A stretch of 64,000 nt of DNA from Mycobacterium sp. SVM_VP21 (GTDB lineage: Bacteria; Actinomycetota; Actinomycetes; Mycobacteriales; Mycobacteriaceae). Below are positions 46,017 through 54,896 of the stretch, in pieces. Numbering within the stretch: the stretch's first letter is position 1; the number at the start of each line of letters is the position of its first letter. The position numbers were made by a program, and so were the translations under genes. A model generated the notes under the pieces. The model saw nothing but the letters and a program-made list of their open reading frames with translations. It was not told where the DNA came from and searched no databases. The DNA lies in assembly GCA_024758765.1 (NCBI GenBank), contig CP101406.1:4030001-4094000 (forward strand). Direction: 5' to 3'.

Positions 46017-46547
46017 ATGACAACCGGCGATTTCGGCCCGAACGGCCCCGGCTACGGCCCCGGATACGGTCAGCCCGGCGGCTATCCACCGCCGCAGGGT
46101 TGGGGGCCGCAGCCCGGATGGGGTCAGCAACCGGGCGGGCTGGGCAGGCGCTTTTGGGCCCGCGCGCTCGACGGAGTGCTGGTCGGTATCGTGTCGTTCT
46201 TCCTGTCGGTGTTCTTGTTCTCCGACGATTACCCGTTTCTGGTGACCGGCCTGTTCTCCGGGGCGCTGACCTTCGGCTACTTCGTGCTGTTCGAGGTGAC
46301 GCAGGGCGCCACCCCGGGCAAGCGGCTGCTGGGCCTGGCGGTGCACGGGCCAGATGGGGTGTCGAAGCCGACGGCTTCGGAGTCGGCCATTCGTAATTCG
46401 TTCACTCTGCTGGCCATGGTCCCCTACCTCGGTGGGCTGCTGGCCTTCGTGGCCTACGTCGTGATCGCCGTGACGATCAGCGGCAGCCCGACCAAGCAAG
46501 GCAAGCACGACGAGTTGGCCGGCGGCACCCGGGTGACCCGGACCTAG
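46017..46547 (+). CDS. RDD family membrane protein
   Basis: 176 residues: an N-terminal Gly/Pro/Tyr/Gln-rich cytosolic tail (about 1-40), then the RDD-type domain GRRFWARALDGVLVGIV with three transmembrane helices and TPGKRLLGLAV. GTGs and other starts are unlikely, since AGGAG lies 9 nt before the ATG. A TACATT (45978-45983) may serve as -10. Function unknown; possibly an ion or solute channel partner. Confidence 0.85.
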   Translation: MTTGDFGPNGPGYGPGYGQPGGYPPPQGWGPQPGWGQQPGGLGRRFWARALDGVLVGIVSFFLSVFLFSDDYPFLVTGLFSGALTFGYFVLFEVTQGATPGKRLLGLAVHGPDGVSKPTASESAIRNSFTLLAMVPYLGGLLAFVAYVVIAVTISGSPTKQGKHDELAGGTRVTRT

Positions 46548-46565
46548 TTCGGCTGGCGTTCCCCT

Positions 46566-46627
46566 CGCGAGCAGACGCAAAGTTGCCCCTTTTTGGCACT
46601 TTTAGGGCAACTTTGCGTCTGCTCGCG
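46566..46627. terminator. Perfect 23-bp inverted repeat between convergent genes
   Basis: CGCGAGCAGACGCAAAGTTG... at 46566-46588 pairs perfectly with 46605-46627 across a 16-nt T-rich loop. It lies between the RDD gene and lipT, both pointing to it. The stem is long for a mycobacterial terminator and lacks a U-tail on one side; it could be a bidirectional terminator or an intergenic repeat element of the genus. The core GCAGACGCAAA looks like a recurrent intergenic motif that I believe occurs elsewhere in mycobacteria. Confidence 0.7.
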
Positions 46628-46650
46628 GGAGTTGGTGGGCGCTCGGAAGG

Positions 46651-48159
46651 CTAGTGGGCCAGCGAAAAGCCTTGCCAGGCCTTGCGTCGCTCGGGGGCCG
46701 GGTCGTATTCCAAGCGGGTCTTGCGGTCGAACACCATGACGGCACGCTCGTCGGCGGTGTAGGCCGGCCAGTTCTCGCCCGGCGCCCCCGCCCGGCTGAA
46801 CGCTCCCCACCGGCGCTGCACCTGCTTGCTGACCTGCAACGCCGTCCGGCGGTCCGCGCCGGCGGTCAACAGCCGACCAAACCCGCCACTGCGGTACACA
46901 TCGAACACGGCGAACAACTCGGTCGCGTGCGTGGCACCCATGCCCGACCAGCGCAGCATCCGCGGCGCGTAGTCGTAGCGGTAGACGTAGGTGGGCGCAT
47001 GGGCCCCATGGGCATCGGCGATCTGCCACACCGCAGCATTGAAGGCGAAATCACCGCCGAGCCGGACGCAGGCCGCCCGCTTCGGGTAGTCCGGATAGGC
47101 GGCGATGATGCGGTCACGCACTCCCGCGTCGGTGCCGGCCAGTACCGCCTCGACCATCGGCTCGTCGACCGGCAACATCCGCAAGAACCGGGTGAACAGG
47201 CGCCCCTCATCGGCGTTGCTGCCCACGATCAGCGGAACACGGTGCGCGGAACCCTGCCGCATCGCCTCAACCGGATCCACCGGCAGCACATCGTCGCCGC
47301 AGACCGGGCCGATCGGGAACGCGCCCAGCATGTCCCGGTTGCCGTCGGCGATCAATCGGTCCTGGGCGGCCAGCAGCTCCGACGGCGTCACGCGCAGCAG
47401 TGTCTGGGCGCCGTCGGACGGCCGCACCCCGAGCAACGCAGCGAATCGCTCGGCGAATGCCGCGGCAATGTCGGTGTTGCGCACCAGCCCGGCGGCCGGG
47501 CTTTCGGCGATCGCACGGGTGAACAGGCCTTGCGCGGCGGGCACCGCCAACAGGGTGGCCACCGCGTGCGCGCCCGCGCTTTCCCCGAAGATGGTGACGT
47601 TGTCGGGGTCGCCACCGAACGTCGCGACGTTCTCCTGGACCCAGCGCAGGGCGAGCACCAGGTCGCGCAGGTACAGGTTGCTGTCCAGGGTGACGTCGGA
47701 CGTCGACAGCGACGACAGGTCCAGACACCCCAGCGCACCCAGCCGGTAGTTGACCGAGACGTACACACAGCCGCGCCTGGCCAGCGCCGCGCCGTCATAG
47801 ATGGGGGTGGCCGAGCTGCCCATGATGTAGCCGCCACCGTGGATGAACACCATGACCGGCAGCGGGCCCGCGTCGGTGTCCTCCGGGGCCACCACGTTGA
47901 GCGTCAGGCAGTCCTCGCTGGTCGGCTGAAACCGGCCGGGGCCCAGGACGGTGTAGAGCCGTTCCTGCGGCGCGCAATTGGTGAATCCGTGGCAATGGCG
48001 CACCCCCGACCACGATTCGGCCGGCTGGGGAGCCCGGAACCGCAGCGGACCCACCGGTGGTCGGGCAAAGGGGATGGATCGCCATCTGCGCACCCCGTCG
48101 CGGACGAATCCCTCCACAACGCCGGTGGCGATGCGGGCCTGCACAGGGTGGTTATGCAT
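46651..48159 (-). CDS. lipT: Type B carboxylesterase/lipase
   Basis: 502-residue alpha/beta hydrolase. Oxyanion hole HGGGY at about 111-115; nucleophile elbow GESAGA with the catalytic Ser at about 192; acidic residue and His further on (GATHATELFAVF). EDCLTLNV is the carboxylesterase B second signature. No signal peptide. TACCGT ends 7 nt before the ATG. Order and length match Rv2045c (LipT). It probably hydrolyses short to medium acyl esters. Confidence 0.93.
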   Translation of the reverse strand: MHNHPVQARIATGVVEGFVRDGVRRWRSIPFARPPVGPLRFRAPQPAESWSGVRHCHGFTNCAPQERLYTVLGPGRFQPTSEDCLTLNVVAPEDTDAGPLPVMVFIHGGGYIMGSSATPIYDGAALARRGCVYVSVNYRLGALGCLDLSSLSTSDVTLDSNLYLRDLVLALRWVQENVATFGGDPDNVTIFGESAGAHAVATLLAVPAAQGLFTRAIAESPAAGLVRNTDIAAAFAERFAALLGVRPSDGAQTLLRVTPSELLAAQDRLIADGNRDMLGAFPIGPVCGDDVLPVDPVEAMRQGSAHRVPLIVGSNADEGRLFTRFLRMLPVDEPMVEAVLAGTDAGVRDRIIAAYPDYPKRAACVRLGGDFAFNAAVWQIADAHGAHAPTYVYRYDYAPRMLRWSGMGATHATELFAVFDVYRSGGFGRLLTAGADRRTALQVSKQVQRRWGAFSRAGAPGENWPAYTADERAVMVFDRKTRLEYDPAPERRKAWQGFSLAH

Positions 48160-48166
48160 GAGGCGA

Positions 48167-48172
48167 ACGGTA
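48167..48172 (-). promoter_or_regulatory. Leaderless -10 box of lipT
   Basis: TACCGT on the minus strand (48172-48167) ends 7 nt before the ATG at 48159; it is directly adjacent to the tandem repeat. Confidence 0.55.
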
Positions 48173-48180
48173 GCGAATCA

Positions 48181-48510
48181 CCCGGTGGTTAGCGAACCTC
48201 GACGAAGGAGAGGTGAGGCTGGACCGCCGCTTGAGCCCGGTGGTTAGCGAACCTCGACGAAGGAGAGGGGAGGCTGGACCGCCGCTTGGGCCCGGTGGTT
48301 AGCGAACCTCGACGAAGGAGAGGTGAGGCTGGACCGCCGCTTGGGCCCGGTGGTTAGCGAACCTCGACGAAGGAGAGGTGAGGCTGGACCGCCGCTTGAG
48401 CCCGGTGGTTAGCGAACCTCGACGAAGGAGAGGTGAGGCTGGACCGCCGCTTGAGCCCGGTGGTTAGCGAACCTCGACGAAGGAGAGGTGAGGCTGGACC
48501 GCCGCTTGGG
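48181..48510. repeat. Six exact-length 55-bp tandem repeats
   Basis: Units begin at 48181, 48236, 48291, 48346, 48401 and 48456, each CCCGGTGGTTAGCGAACCTC... and ending ...GACCGCCGCTTGAG or TTGGG. Copies differ at only a few bases (GGTGAGG/GGGGAGG; TTGAG/TTGGG). Each unit contains GAAGGAGAGGTGAGG, a Shine-Dalgarno-like run before GTG, and a TAG; 55 is not a multiple of three, so frames rotate. They fill the divergent spacer between lipT and lppI. This is a VNTR-like or MIRU-like locus. Confidence 0.95.
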
Positions 48511-48520
48511 CACGGCCGGT

Positions 48521-48526
48521 TAGCCT
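48521..48526 (+). promoter_or_regulatory. Leaderless -10 box of lppI
   Basis: TAGCCT ends 6 nt before the ATG at 48533, immediately after the last repeat unit. Repeat number could therefore alter the spacing upstream of this promoter. Confidence 0.6.
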
Positions 48527-48532
48527 AACGGC

Positions 48533-49240
48533 ATGCGTCTCACCGGGCTGATCGCCGTATTGCTGTTGGTCGCGGGATGTTCTGGCGCCAAGGTCGAAGA
48601 GCCGACCCCGACTTCGGCTGGGACGTCTCCCGCCAGCACGGCACCGCCGTCGGCATCGGTGACGTCAACATCGGCGAAGCCGTCGGGGCCGCTGGCTCCC
48701 CCTGCTGCGGGCGCAGCGATCGCCGATGTCATCGCCTGGATAGAAGCCGGCCACCCCGTCGACGCCGCCGAGTACCACAAGGCCACCCGTGACGGCGAGG
48801 TCACCGATCTCATCGATGATGTCGCCTTCACGGTGGCGGCTGCGCCCCGCCGCGCCACCACCTGCATCAGCGATTCCGGTTCCCCCGACAGCGCCCTGGC
48901 CTGCGTGGTGGATCTGGCGAACCCGCCGGCGCAACCCGCCGACATCTACGGCGAGTGGAAGGGCGGCTGGGTCGACTTCGGCGGCAACACGCTGCGGGTG
49001 GGCTCCGCGCACGGCGATCCGGGCCGGTTTGTGCACGGTGATGGGGCGCAGCTGACGGACGGATCCGCCTTGTCGTTCGGCGACTACCGCTGCCGGGCGG
49101 ATCAAGTGGGCCTGATCTGCGTGAACTACGCCCACCGGTCGGCGGTGCTGTTCAGTCCCGCGGGCATCGGAACCTTCGGCTGCCTGCACCCGGTGCCGCC
49201 TGCGGCCGACGCCGGCGAGCAGTTCAGCTGCGCCAGCTGA
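48533..49240 (+). CDS. lppI: Putative lipoprotein LppI
   Basis: 235 residues. Signal peptide with lipobox VAGC (Cys16), then a Ser/Thr/Pro-rich linker (about 20-58) and a globular domain with four to six Cys (CISDSG, ACVV, YRCRADQVGLICVNY, CLHPV), likely disulphide-bonded, outside the membrane. Position between lipT and the rbpA region matches Rv2046. Function unknown. Confidence 0.87.
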   Translation: MRLTGLIAVLLLVAGCSGAKVEEPTPTSAGTSPASTAPPSASVTSTSAKPSGPLAPPAAGAAIADVIAWIEAGHPVDAAEYHKATRDGEVTDLIDDVAFTVAAAPRRATTCISDSGSPDSALACVVDLANPPAQPADIYGEWKGGWVDFGGNTLRVGSAHGDPGRFVHGDGAQLTDGSALSFGDYRCRADQVGLICVNYAHRSAVLFSPAGIGTFGCLHPVPPAADAGEQFSCAS

Positions 49241-49243
49241 GCT

Positions 49244-49591
49244 TCAGCGCCAGCGGTCGGCCGAATCGACGGCCTGCAGCAGAATGTCGCACAGTTTCCG
49301 CAGCTCATCGTGGGGAGCTTCTTCGGACAGCGCGGTCGCGATGTCCTCGGCCGCGCATCGCACCTGATAGACCCGATCGGACAGGGCGTTGGCCTCGTCG
49401 GCGGAGAGCACCACGGAGTCGGGTGTCAGCCCGGTCGTCTTCCCGCTGCTGATCAGGGCGCGTTGCTCGTAGGCGCGCTGTCGGCAGGACTGCCGGCAGT
49501 ACTGCCGGCGCCGGCCGATCCCGGCATCGCCCACGTCGCGGCCGCACCATCGGCAGGGCTGGGGGCGGGGACTGCGAGGCACGTCGCACAC
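49244..49591 (-). CDS. Conserved Cys-cluster protein (Rv2049c-like)
   Basis: 115 residues. N-terminal CRWCGRDVG and YCRQSCRQRAYEQR form a four-Cys cluster likely to bind zinc; the rest is acidic and helical. Mycobacterial proteins of this type sit next to rbpA. It is convergent with lppI (3-bp gap) and divergent from rbpA. No enzyme function is evident. Confidence 0.8.
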   Translation of the reverse strand: MCDVPRSPRPQPCRWCGRDVGDAGIGRRRQYCRQSCRQRAYEQRALISSGKTTGLTPDSVVLSADEANALSDRVYQVRCAAEDIATALSEEAPHDELRKLCDILLQAVDSADRWR

Positions 49592-49721
49592 CTTAGTCCG
49601 AGGGCCGCGACGTTCCCGGTATCATGAGAGGTCGCGCCATCTGCGCCGGGAACTTCACAGGGTTCGCTCGCGTTGACACTCGCGAGGCATTTTTCACCAA
49701 TAGGCATAAGGAGAGTGGGTC

Positions 49722-50057
49722 ATGGCTGATCGTGTTCTGCGGGGCAGTCGGCTGGGAGCCGTGAGCTACGAGACCGACCGCAATCACGACCTGGCGCCGC
49801 GTCGCATGGCGCGCTACCGCACCGACAACGGTGAAGAGTTCGAGGTGCCCTTCGCCGACGACGCGGAGATCCCCGGTACCTGGATGTGCCGTAACGGCCA
49901 GGAAGGCACCCTGCTCGAGGGTGACCTGCCCGAGCCGAAGAAGGTCAAGCCGCCGCGCACCCACTGGGACATGCTGCTGGAGCGCCGCTCGGTCGAAGAG
50001 CTCGAGGAGCTGCTCAAGGAGCGCCTGGAGCTGATCAAGACGAAGCGGCGCGGCTAA
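49722..50057 (+). CDS. rbpA: RNA polymerase-binding protein RbpA
   Basis: 111-residue actinobacterial transcription factor that binds sigma-A/sigma-B and stabilises the open promoter complex. All parts of the family are present: N-terminal LRGSRLGAVSYETDR tail, the Zn-like beta-domain with CRNGQ, the basic linker (PEPKKVKPPRTHWDM) and the sigma-interacting helical domain LLERRSVEELEELLKERLEL. AAGGAG lies upstream of the ATG. TATCAT (49620-49625) may be a -10, giving a ~90-nt leader. Confidence 0.97.
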   Translation: MADRVLRGSRLGAVSYETDRNHDLAPRRMARYRTDNGEEFEVPFADDAEIPGTWMCRNGQEGTLLEGDLPEPKKVKPPRTHWDMLLERRSVEELEELLKERLELIKTKRRG

Positions 50058-50074
50058 AACGACGGGCTTGTCTT

Positions 50075-50110
50075 CACCGCGGCGTCTCACTAGGGACGCC
50101 GCGGTGTTTT
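50075..50110 (+). terminator. Intrinsic terminator after rbpA
   Basis: CACCGCGGCGTC (50075-50086) and GACGCCGCGGTG (50095-50106) pair perfectly over an 8-nt loop and are followed by TTTT, ending exactly at the ppm1 stop. A strong classical terminator for rbpA; on the minus strand it may also end ppm1 transcripts. Confidence 0.85.
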
Positions 50111-50861
50111 AGCTGCGGGCTCCCCGCAGCCGGTTCACCCGGCCACCGATCCCCCACCGCGCGACCTTGACCATCGCTTCGCGGATGTTCGAGCCGCTCA
50201 TCTTCGACACGCCAAGCTCACGTTCGGTGAACGTGATCGGCACCTCGGTGATGGTGAACCCGCTGTTGACGGCCCGCCAGGTGAGGTCGACCTGGAAGCA
50301 GTAGCCCTTCGAGTCGACCGCGTCCAAACCGATCTTCTCCAGCACGCCGCGACGGTAGGCCCGATAACCGGCGGTGATGTCGTGGATTCCGACGCCGAGC
50401 AGCAGACGCGCATAGGTGTTGGCGGTCTTGGACAGCACCAGCCGGCGCACCGGCCAGTTTCGCACTGTCCCGCCGTCGACGTAGCGCGAGCCGATTGCCA
50501 GGTCGGCGCCCGCGTCAATGGCGTCAAGCAACCGGTAGAGCTGCTCGGGCGCGTGGCTGCCGTCGGCATCCATCTCCACGATCACCTCGTAGTTGCGGTC
50601 CAGCCCCCAGGCGAAACCGGCCAGGTAGGCCGCGCCCAGTCCGGCCTTGGAGGTCCGATGCATCACGTGGATGCGCGCCGGGTCGGCGGCGGCCCGCTCG
50701 TCGGCCAGCAGCCCGGTACCGTCCGGGCTGCCGTCGTCGACGACGAGGACGTGCACGTCGGGTCGGGCCTGCTGTAGCCGGTCCAGGATGATCGGCAGGT
50801 TTTCCAACTCGTTGTAGGTGGGGATAACCACCAGCGTGTGCAGGCTGGGACGCTCACTCAT
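50109..50861 (-). CDS. ppm1: Polyprenol-phosphate mannose synthase (Ppm1 catalytic domain)
   Basis: 250-residue GT2 glycosyltransferase that makes polyprenyl-phosphomannose from GDP-mannose, the mannose donor for lipomannan, lipoarabinomannan and glycoprotein synthesis. Motifs: [21 protein letters not shown] (DxD-like region), [10 protein letters not shown] and the C-terminal KMSGSNI. In M. tuberculosis this domain is fused behind Lnt in one protein; here it is separate, its ATG overlapping the lnt stop by 8 nt, as in M. smegmatis-like species. Confidence 0.94.
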   Translation of the reverse strand: MSERPSLHTLVVIPTYNELENLPIILDRLQQARPDVHVLVVDDGSPDGTGLLADERAAADPARIHVMHRTSKAGLGAAYLAGFAWGLDRNYEVIVEMDADGSHAPEQLYRLLDAIDAGADLAIGSRYVDGGTVRNWPVRRLVLSKTANTYARLLLGVGIHDITAGYRAYRRGVLEKIGLDAVDSKGYCFQVDLTWRAVNSGFTITEVPITFTERELGVSKMSGSNIREAMVKVARWGIGGRVNRLRGARS

Positions 50862-52635
50862 CGGCGCCGTTCCTCCCGTTCTCCGCATCGGCGCCGGTGC
50901 GGCCCCGCTTGAAATGACGTCGCGTAATCCGACCGCGCATGAAGTTTCCATTTTGCCGTATGGCGGCCAGCAGGGACGCAACGGCCGCTCCGAGCAACAC
51001 CCACTGCAGCACCGGCGCCCACCGCGTCGCCGGGGTCAGTGCGGTCTTGAGCCGTATATGGCTGTCGAGGTAGGCGGGCTCGAAGAAGGCGGTCCGGGCC
51101 AACTCACGGCCGTCGGGGGCGATCACCGCACTGATTCCGGTGGTTCCGGCGACGACGACGTAGCGATCGTGCTCGACAGCGCGCACTTTGGCAAACGCCA
51201 GCTGCTGGTCGCTCATCGTCTCGTCGAAGGTGGCGTTGTTGGTCGGCACTGCCAGCAGCTGGGCGCCCGCGAGCACCGACTGACGCGGCGCGCGATCGAA
51301 GATCACTTCCCAGCAGGTGGCCACCCCGACCGGGACGCCGGCGACATGCACCACCCCGTTGCCGTGCCCGGGAACGAAATACCCGGCCCGATCGGCATAG
51401 TCGGACAGGTGACGGAAGAACCCGCGCCACGGCAGGTACTCACCGAACGGCTGCACGATCCGCTTGTCGTGGCTCTCCCCCGGCCCGGTGCGCGGATCCC
51501 ACACCAGCACCGAGTTCGACGCTACTGGATTGTCCCGGCTCCAGCCGGGCGCGGCACGTACCGTGCCAACCAGGATCGGGGCGTCGACTGCTTGGGCAGC
51601 GACGGTGATCTGCTGCGCGGCATCGATGTTCGTCAAAGGGTCGATGTCCGAGGCGTTCTCCGGCCAGATCACGAACAGTGGTTGCGGGACGCGCCCGGCC
51701 GCGACATCCTCGGCCAACCGCAGGGTTTCGCGGACGTGATAGTCCAGCACCTCCCGGCGCTGGGCGTTGAAGTCGAGCCCGAGCCGCGGCACGTTGCCCT
51801 GCACGGCGGCCACCGTGACCGACGGTTCGTCGCCGGCGCCCACACCGGAACGGCGCACCCCCGGCCACACCACGACGGCGGTCAACATCACCAGGCAGAT
51901 ACACAGCCCGGGAACCAGCACCGCCGGCGGGCGGTCGGTGGAGTCAGGCGCAGGCGGATTCCGCAGCCACCGCACGATCTCGATCGTCAGAGCGGTGCCG
52001 GCGCAACCGATCAGCGCCACTCCGGTCGACAACAGCGGAACGCCACCGAGCGCGACCAGGGGCAGCAACGGTCCCGCGGTCTGGCCGTATCCCAGCGCGC
52101 CCCAAGGGAACCCACCGAACGGGAACACCGACTTCGCCCATTCCTGGGCAGCCCACAGCAGCGCGAACCAGATCGGCCAGCCGGCCAGCGACCGCACTGC
52201 CACCGCCGCCGATCCGAACAGGGCGAGAAACAGCGCACACATCAGCGCCAGGATCAGCCAAGGCACCGCGCCGACCAGTCCGCCCACCCACGGCAGCAGC
52301 GGCAGGTAGAACGCCAGGCCGCACAGCAGGCCGTATCCGAAACCGCCGGCAACGGTGGTCTCGCGGCGAACGAGGACCCAGCTCAGCAGGCCGAAGGCCA
52401 AAATTGCAGCCCACCACCAGTTCAGCGGGGCGAAGCTGGAACGCAACAGCATGCCCGCAGCCACCGATGCGGCCAGCTGCGCCCAGCGATCCGCCGCGGC
52501 GATGCCCAACCGTTCTAGTCGGTTCGGCCCCGGCGCGTCGGCGTGGGTGAGAACGTCGCCGTCAGGTTCGGTGGACAGGTCACCCGCCCGCTCGGCGGAG
52601 GTTTCAGCTGCCGGGTCGTCGGTGGGCTCAACCAT
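50854..52635 (-). CDS. lnt: Apolipoprotein N-acyltransferase
   Basis: 593 residues. N-terminal cytosolic acidic tail, about six transmembrane helices, then a nitrilase-like domain. Catalytic E-K-C residues: [23 protein letters not shown] and [10 protein letters not shown]. It transfers the third acyl chain to lipoproteins, several of which lie in this window. The ATG at 52635 overlaps the amidohydrolase stop by 8 nt. With ppm1 it forms a translationally coupled pair that functions at the membrane. Confidence 0.93.
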   Translation of the reverse strand: MVEPTDDPAAETSAERAGDLSTEPDGDVLTHADAPGPNRLERLGIAAADRWAQLAASVAAGMLLRSSFAPLNWWWAAILAFGLLSWVLVRRETTVAGGFGYGLLCGLAFYLPLLPWVGGLVGAVPWLILALMCALFLALFGSAAVAVRSLAGWPIWFALLWAAQEWAKSVFPFGGFPWGALGYGQTAGPLLPLVALGGVPLLSTGVALIGCAGTALTIEIVRWLRNPPAPDSTDRPPAVLVPGLCICLVMLTAVVVWPGVRRSGVGAGDEPSVTVAAVQGNVPRLGLDFNAQRREVLDYHVRETLRLAEDVAAGRVPQPLFVIWPENASDIDPLTNIDAAQQITVAAQAVDAPILVGTVRAAPGWSRDNPVASNSVLVWDPRTGPGESHDKRIVQPFGEYLPWRGFFRHLSDYADRAGYFVPGHGNGVVHVAGVPVGVATCWEVIFDRAPRQSVLAGAQLLAVPTNNATFDETMSDQQLAFAKVRAVEHDRYVVVAGTTGISAVIAPDGRELARTAFFEPAYLDSHIRLKTALTPATRWAPVLQWVLLGAAVASLLAAIRQNGNFMRGRITRRHFKRGRTGADAENGRNGADE

Positions 52636-54241
52636 GCAGGACCACACCACGGTGCACAGTGCGACGGCATTGGGGGCTGGCGCCGGGCTCGAGCACCGGC
52701 AGCGCGGGCACCCGGGCGCGCGGATCGGTCGACCACCGCTGGACGGAATCGCGAGGCGCCTCAACGGCCAGTGCGGTGGTCTCCCAGATCGCGTAGGACG
52801 CGGGTGCACCGGCCACCAGAGTCCCGGTGAGGCCGTCGTTGACACCGGCGGCCCGCCAGCTACCGCGCGTCGACGCGGCGAAAGCCGCCCGCACCGAAAC
52901 CGCACTGCCCGGGGTGCGGTGGTTCGCGGCGGCGCGCACGGCAGCCCACGGATCCAATGTGGTCACCGGGCTGTCAGAACCGAATGCGAGGGGCACGCCT
53001 TGGGATGCTAACAGCGCAAATGGGTTCAGCCCGGCGGCTCGCTCGGCGCCCAGACGCTGGGCGTACATGCCGTCCTGGCCGCCCCACAGTGCGTCGAAAG
53101 CCGGCTGCATGCTGGCGATCACACCCCACGAACCCAACTTGGCGGCCTGCTCGGCACTGACCATCTCCAGGTGCTCCAGCCGGTGCCCGCAACGGGCCAC
53201 CGCGGGCACCCCGAATTTGTCCACCACCCGTTCCAGCGCCGCGACCACCGTGGCGACCGCGGCGTCGCCGATCACGTGGAACCCAGCGGTCACCTCCGCC
53301 TCGGTGCAGGCCCACAGATGGGCCGTGACCGCGTCGAGGTCCAGGTGGCACACGCCGGTACAGCCGGGGGCATCGGCGTAGTCCTGGTGGAGCCAGGCGG
53401 TGTGCGAGCCCAACGCCCCATCCACGAAAAGGTCACCCCCGAGCCCGCGCGCACCGGTCTGGACGATCAATTCGCGTGCCCGGGCGGCGCTGGTGACCGC
53501 TTCGCCCCAGTAGCCGACGACCTCGACGCCGTGGCCGGCTTCGCCCAGGGCCCGCAGTTCGCGCCAGTCGTCGAGACCACCGATGTCCGGCCCGGCACAT
53601 TCATGCACCGCGACGATCCCGGCTGCCGCGACGGCATCCAGCGCAGCCACCCGGGCCTCGGCGCGCTGCGCGGCGGTGAGCAGGGTGCCGGCCATGGCAC
53701 GGACCTGATGGTGGGCATCGCCGGACAGCGGGACGGCAGCGTTGATTCCGGCCGGTAATTCCGGCACCAGGTTGCGCAGCGCGGTGGAGGCCAACGCGGA
53801 GTGGACGTCGGCGCGAGACAGGTATGCGGGTCGATCCCCCACCACGGCATCGATGGCGGCCGTGTCTGGGGCACGGCCGTCGGGCCAGCCGGATTCGTCC
53901 CAGCCGTGGCCGCGGATCGGCTCACCGGGGTGGGTTGCGGCGTAGTCGGCGATCAATTGCAGGCAGTGTTGCGCCGAGGTCGCCGGCCGAAGGTCCAGGC
54001 CGATGCGGCACAGGCCGGTCTCGGTGACGTGGACGTGGCTGTCCACGAATGCCGGTGTCACCAGGGCGCCGTCGAGTTCGATCACCTCGGCCTGCGGGAA
54101 CTGCTCGCGGCCGACGTCGTCGCTGCCCAGCCAGGCCACCACGCCATCCCGCACCGCCATCGCGGTGGCATCGGGATGACTCGGGCTGTGGATTCGCCCG
54201 CCGAGCAGCAAAGTGGCAGGCCTGCCGGTCACAACAGTCAC
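52628..54241 (-). CDS. Amidohydrolase family protein (YtcJ-like)
   Basis: 537 residues. Zn-site HVH in [12 protein letters not shown] at about 65-76, with a further His in [10 protein letters not shown]... region and [11 protein letters not shown], a YtcJ/Amidohydro_3-type pattern. It hydrolyses a C-N bond of an unknown compound. It matches the place of Rv2052c. GTG start with TACTTT 7 nt upstream. Its stop overlaps the lnt start by 8 nt, so amidohydrolase-lnt-ppm1 form a coupled unit. Confidence 0.85.
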   Translation of the reverse strand: MTVVTGRPATLLLGGRIHSPSHPDATAMAVRDGVVAWLGSDDVGREQFPQAEVIELDGALVTPAFVDSHVHVTETGLCRIGLDLRPATSAQHCLQLIADYAATHPGEPIRGHGWDESGWPDGRAPDTAAIDAVVGDRPAYLSRADVHSALASTALRNLVPELPAGINAAVPLSGDAHHQVRAMAGTLLTAAQRAEARVAALDAVAAAGIVAVHECAGPDIGGLDDWRELRALGEAGHGVEVVGYWGEAVTSAARARELIVQTGARGLGGDLFVDGALGSHTAWLHQDYADAPGCTGVCHLDLDAVTAHLWACTEAEVTAGFHVIGDAAVATVVAALERVVDKFGVPAVARCGHRLEHLEMVSAEQAAKLGSWGVIASMQPAFDALWGGQDGMYAQRLGAERAAGLNPFALLASQGVPLAFGSDSPVTTLDPWAAVRAAANHRTPGSAVSVRAAFAASTRGSWRAAGVNDGLTGTLVAGAPASYAIWETTALAVEAPRDSVQRWSTDPRARVPALPVLEPGASPQCRRTVHRGVVLHG

Positions 54242-54248
54242 GACGTAG

Positions 54249-54254
54249 AAAGTA
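54249..54254 (-). promoter_or_regulatory. Leaderless -10 box of the amidohydrolase operon
   Basis: TACTTT on the minus strand (54254-54249) ends 7 nt before the GTG at 54241. Confidence 0.5.
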
Positions 54255-54275
54255 CGGGTTGGCGCAGGCAGCCGG

Positions 54276-54767
54276 TCAGGCGACCGGAAGGGCGCGCTGC
54301 CCCGTGTCGGTGACGTCGACGAATTCGGCGTCGATGTAGTCGGCGCGGCTTCGGGGCGGGCGCCGGGTGGTGTACCACTGCCGGCCGACCGTGGCCGCAG
54401 CCACCAGCGGGGTGTGCCTGCCCAGCGCGGTGGCCGCCACCGCTGCCAGTAGCGGGCGGGCGGCGGCGCGGGTCGGGGGCGCCAACAGCAGCAGACCCAC
54501 CAGCGAGGTCACCGGCCCCGGAACGAGAACCAGCACGCTGCCGGCTGTGACCAACCCGCTGTCGGCGAGCACACCCGGATCGGTGGGCTTGCGCAGGCGG
54601 CGGATCTGGCGCCTGACCTGCCCGCTTGCCAGCACCAGTCCGGCCAGGAAGATGCCCAGCAGCAGCAACGTCGTCCAGCCGAAGCCGATCGCCCAGATCA
54701 ACCCGGCAACCGCCGCCAGCTCCACTAGGGCGTAGAGACCGAAGATCCGCAGCACACCGCTCACCAT
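54276..54767 (-). CDS. fxsA: FxsA family membrane protein
   Basis: 163 residues. The first half carries FxsA-type transmembrane helices (FGLYALVELAAVAGLIW, GWTTLLLLGIFLAGLVL), then a cytosolic part with GDGALLVLVPGPVTSLVGLLLL-like third helix; the C-terminal tail is soluble and charged. In E. coli FxsA affects phage exclusion; in mycobacteria the role is unknown. Order as Rv2053c. Confidence 0.85.
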   Translation of the reverse strand: MVSGVLRIFGLYALVELAAVAGLIWAIGFGWTTLLLLGIFLAGLVLASGQVRRQIRRLRKPTDPGVLADSGLVTAGSVLVLVPGPVTSLVGLLLLAPPTRAAARPLLAAVAATALGRHTPLVAAATVGRQWYTTRRPPRSRADYIDAEFVDVTDTGQRALPVA

Positions 54768-54799
54768 GCCATCCCAACGTTCGGGCCGATGATGTGGTT

Positions 54800-54892
54800 C
54801 CAGGCCGGCACGGCTACACCGTGGCTGCGACCGCCGATGCCTGGGAGCGGGTGTTCGGCTTCTTCGGCGAGCACCTACGGCCCAAATCGTGA
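54800..54892 (+). pseudogene. 3' remnant of a dienelactone hydrolase family gene (Rv2054-like)
   Basis: The last codons HGYTVAATADAWERVFGFFGEHL before a TGA at 54890-54892 match the C-terminus of dienelactone hydrolases, including the catalytic His region. Nothing upstream in the frame belongs to the family; the fxsA start lies about 30 bp before. In M. tuberculosis a full Rv2054 follows divergently from Rv2053c, so this looks like a deletion scar. Confidence 0.6.
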
Positions 54893-54896
54893 CCGC

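Noticed and set aside
48181..48510. CRISPR array
   Set aside because: The repeats are directly contiguous without unique spacers, so this is a tandem repeat, not a CRISPR.
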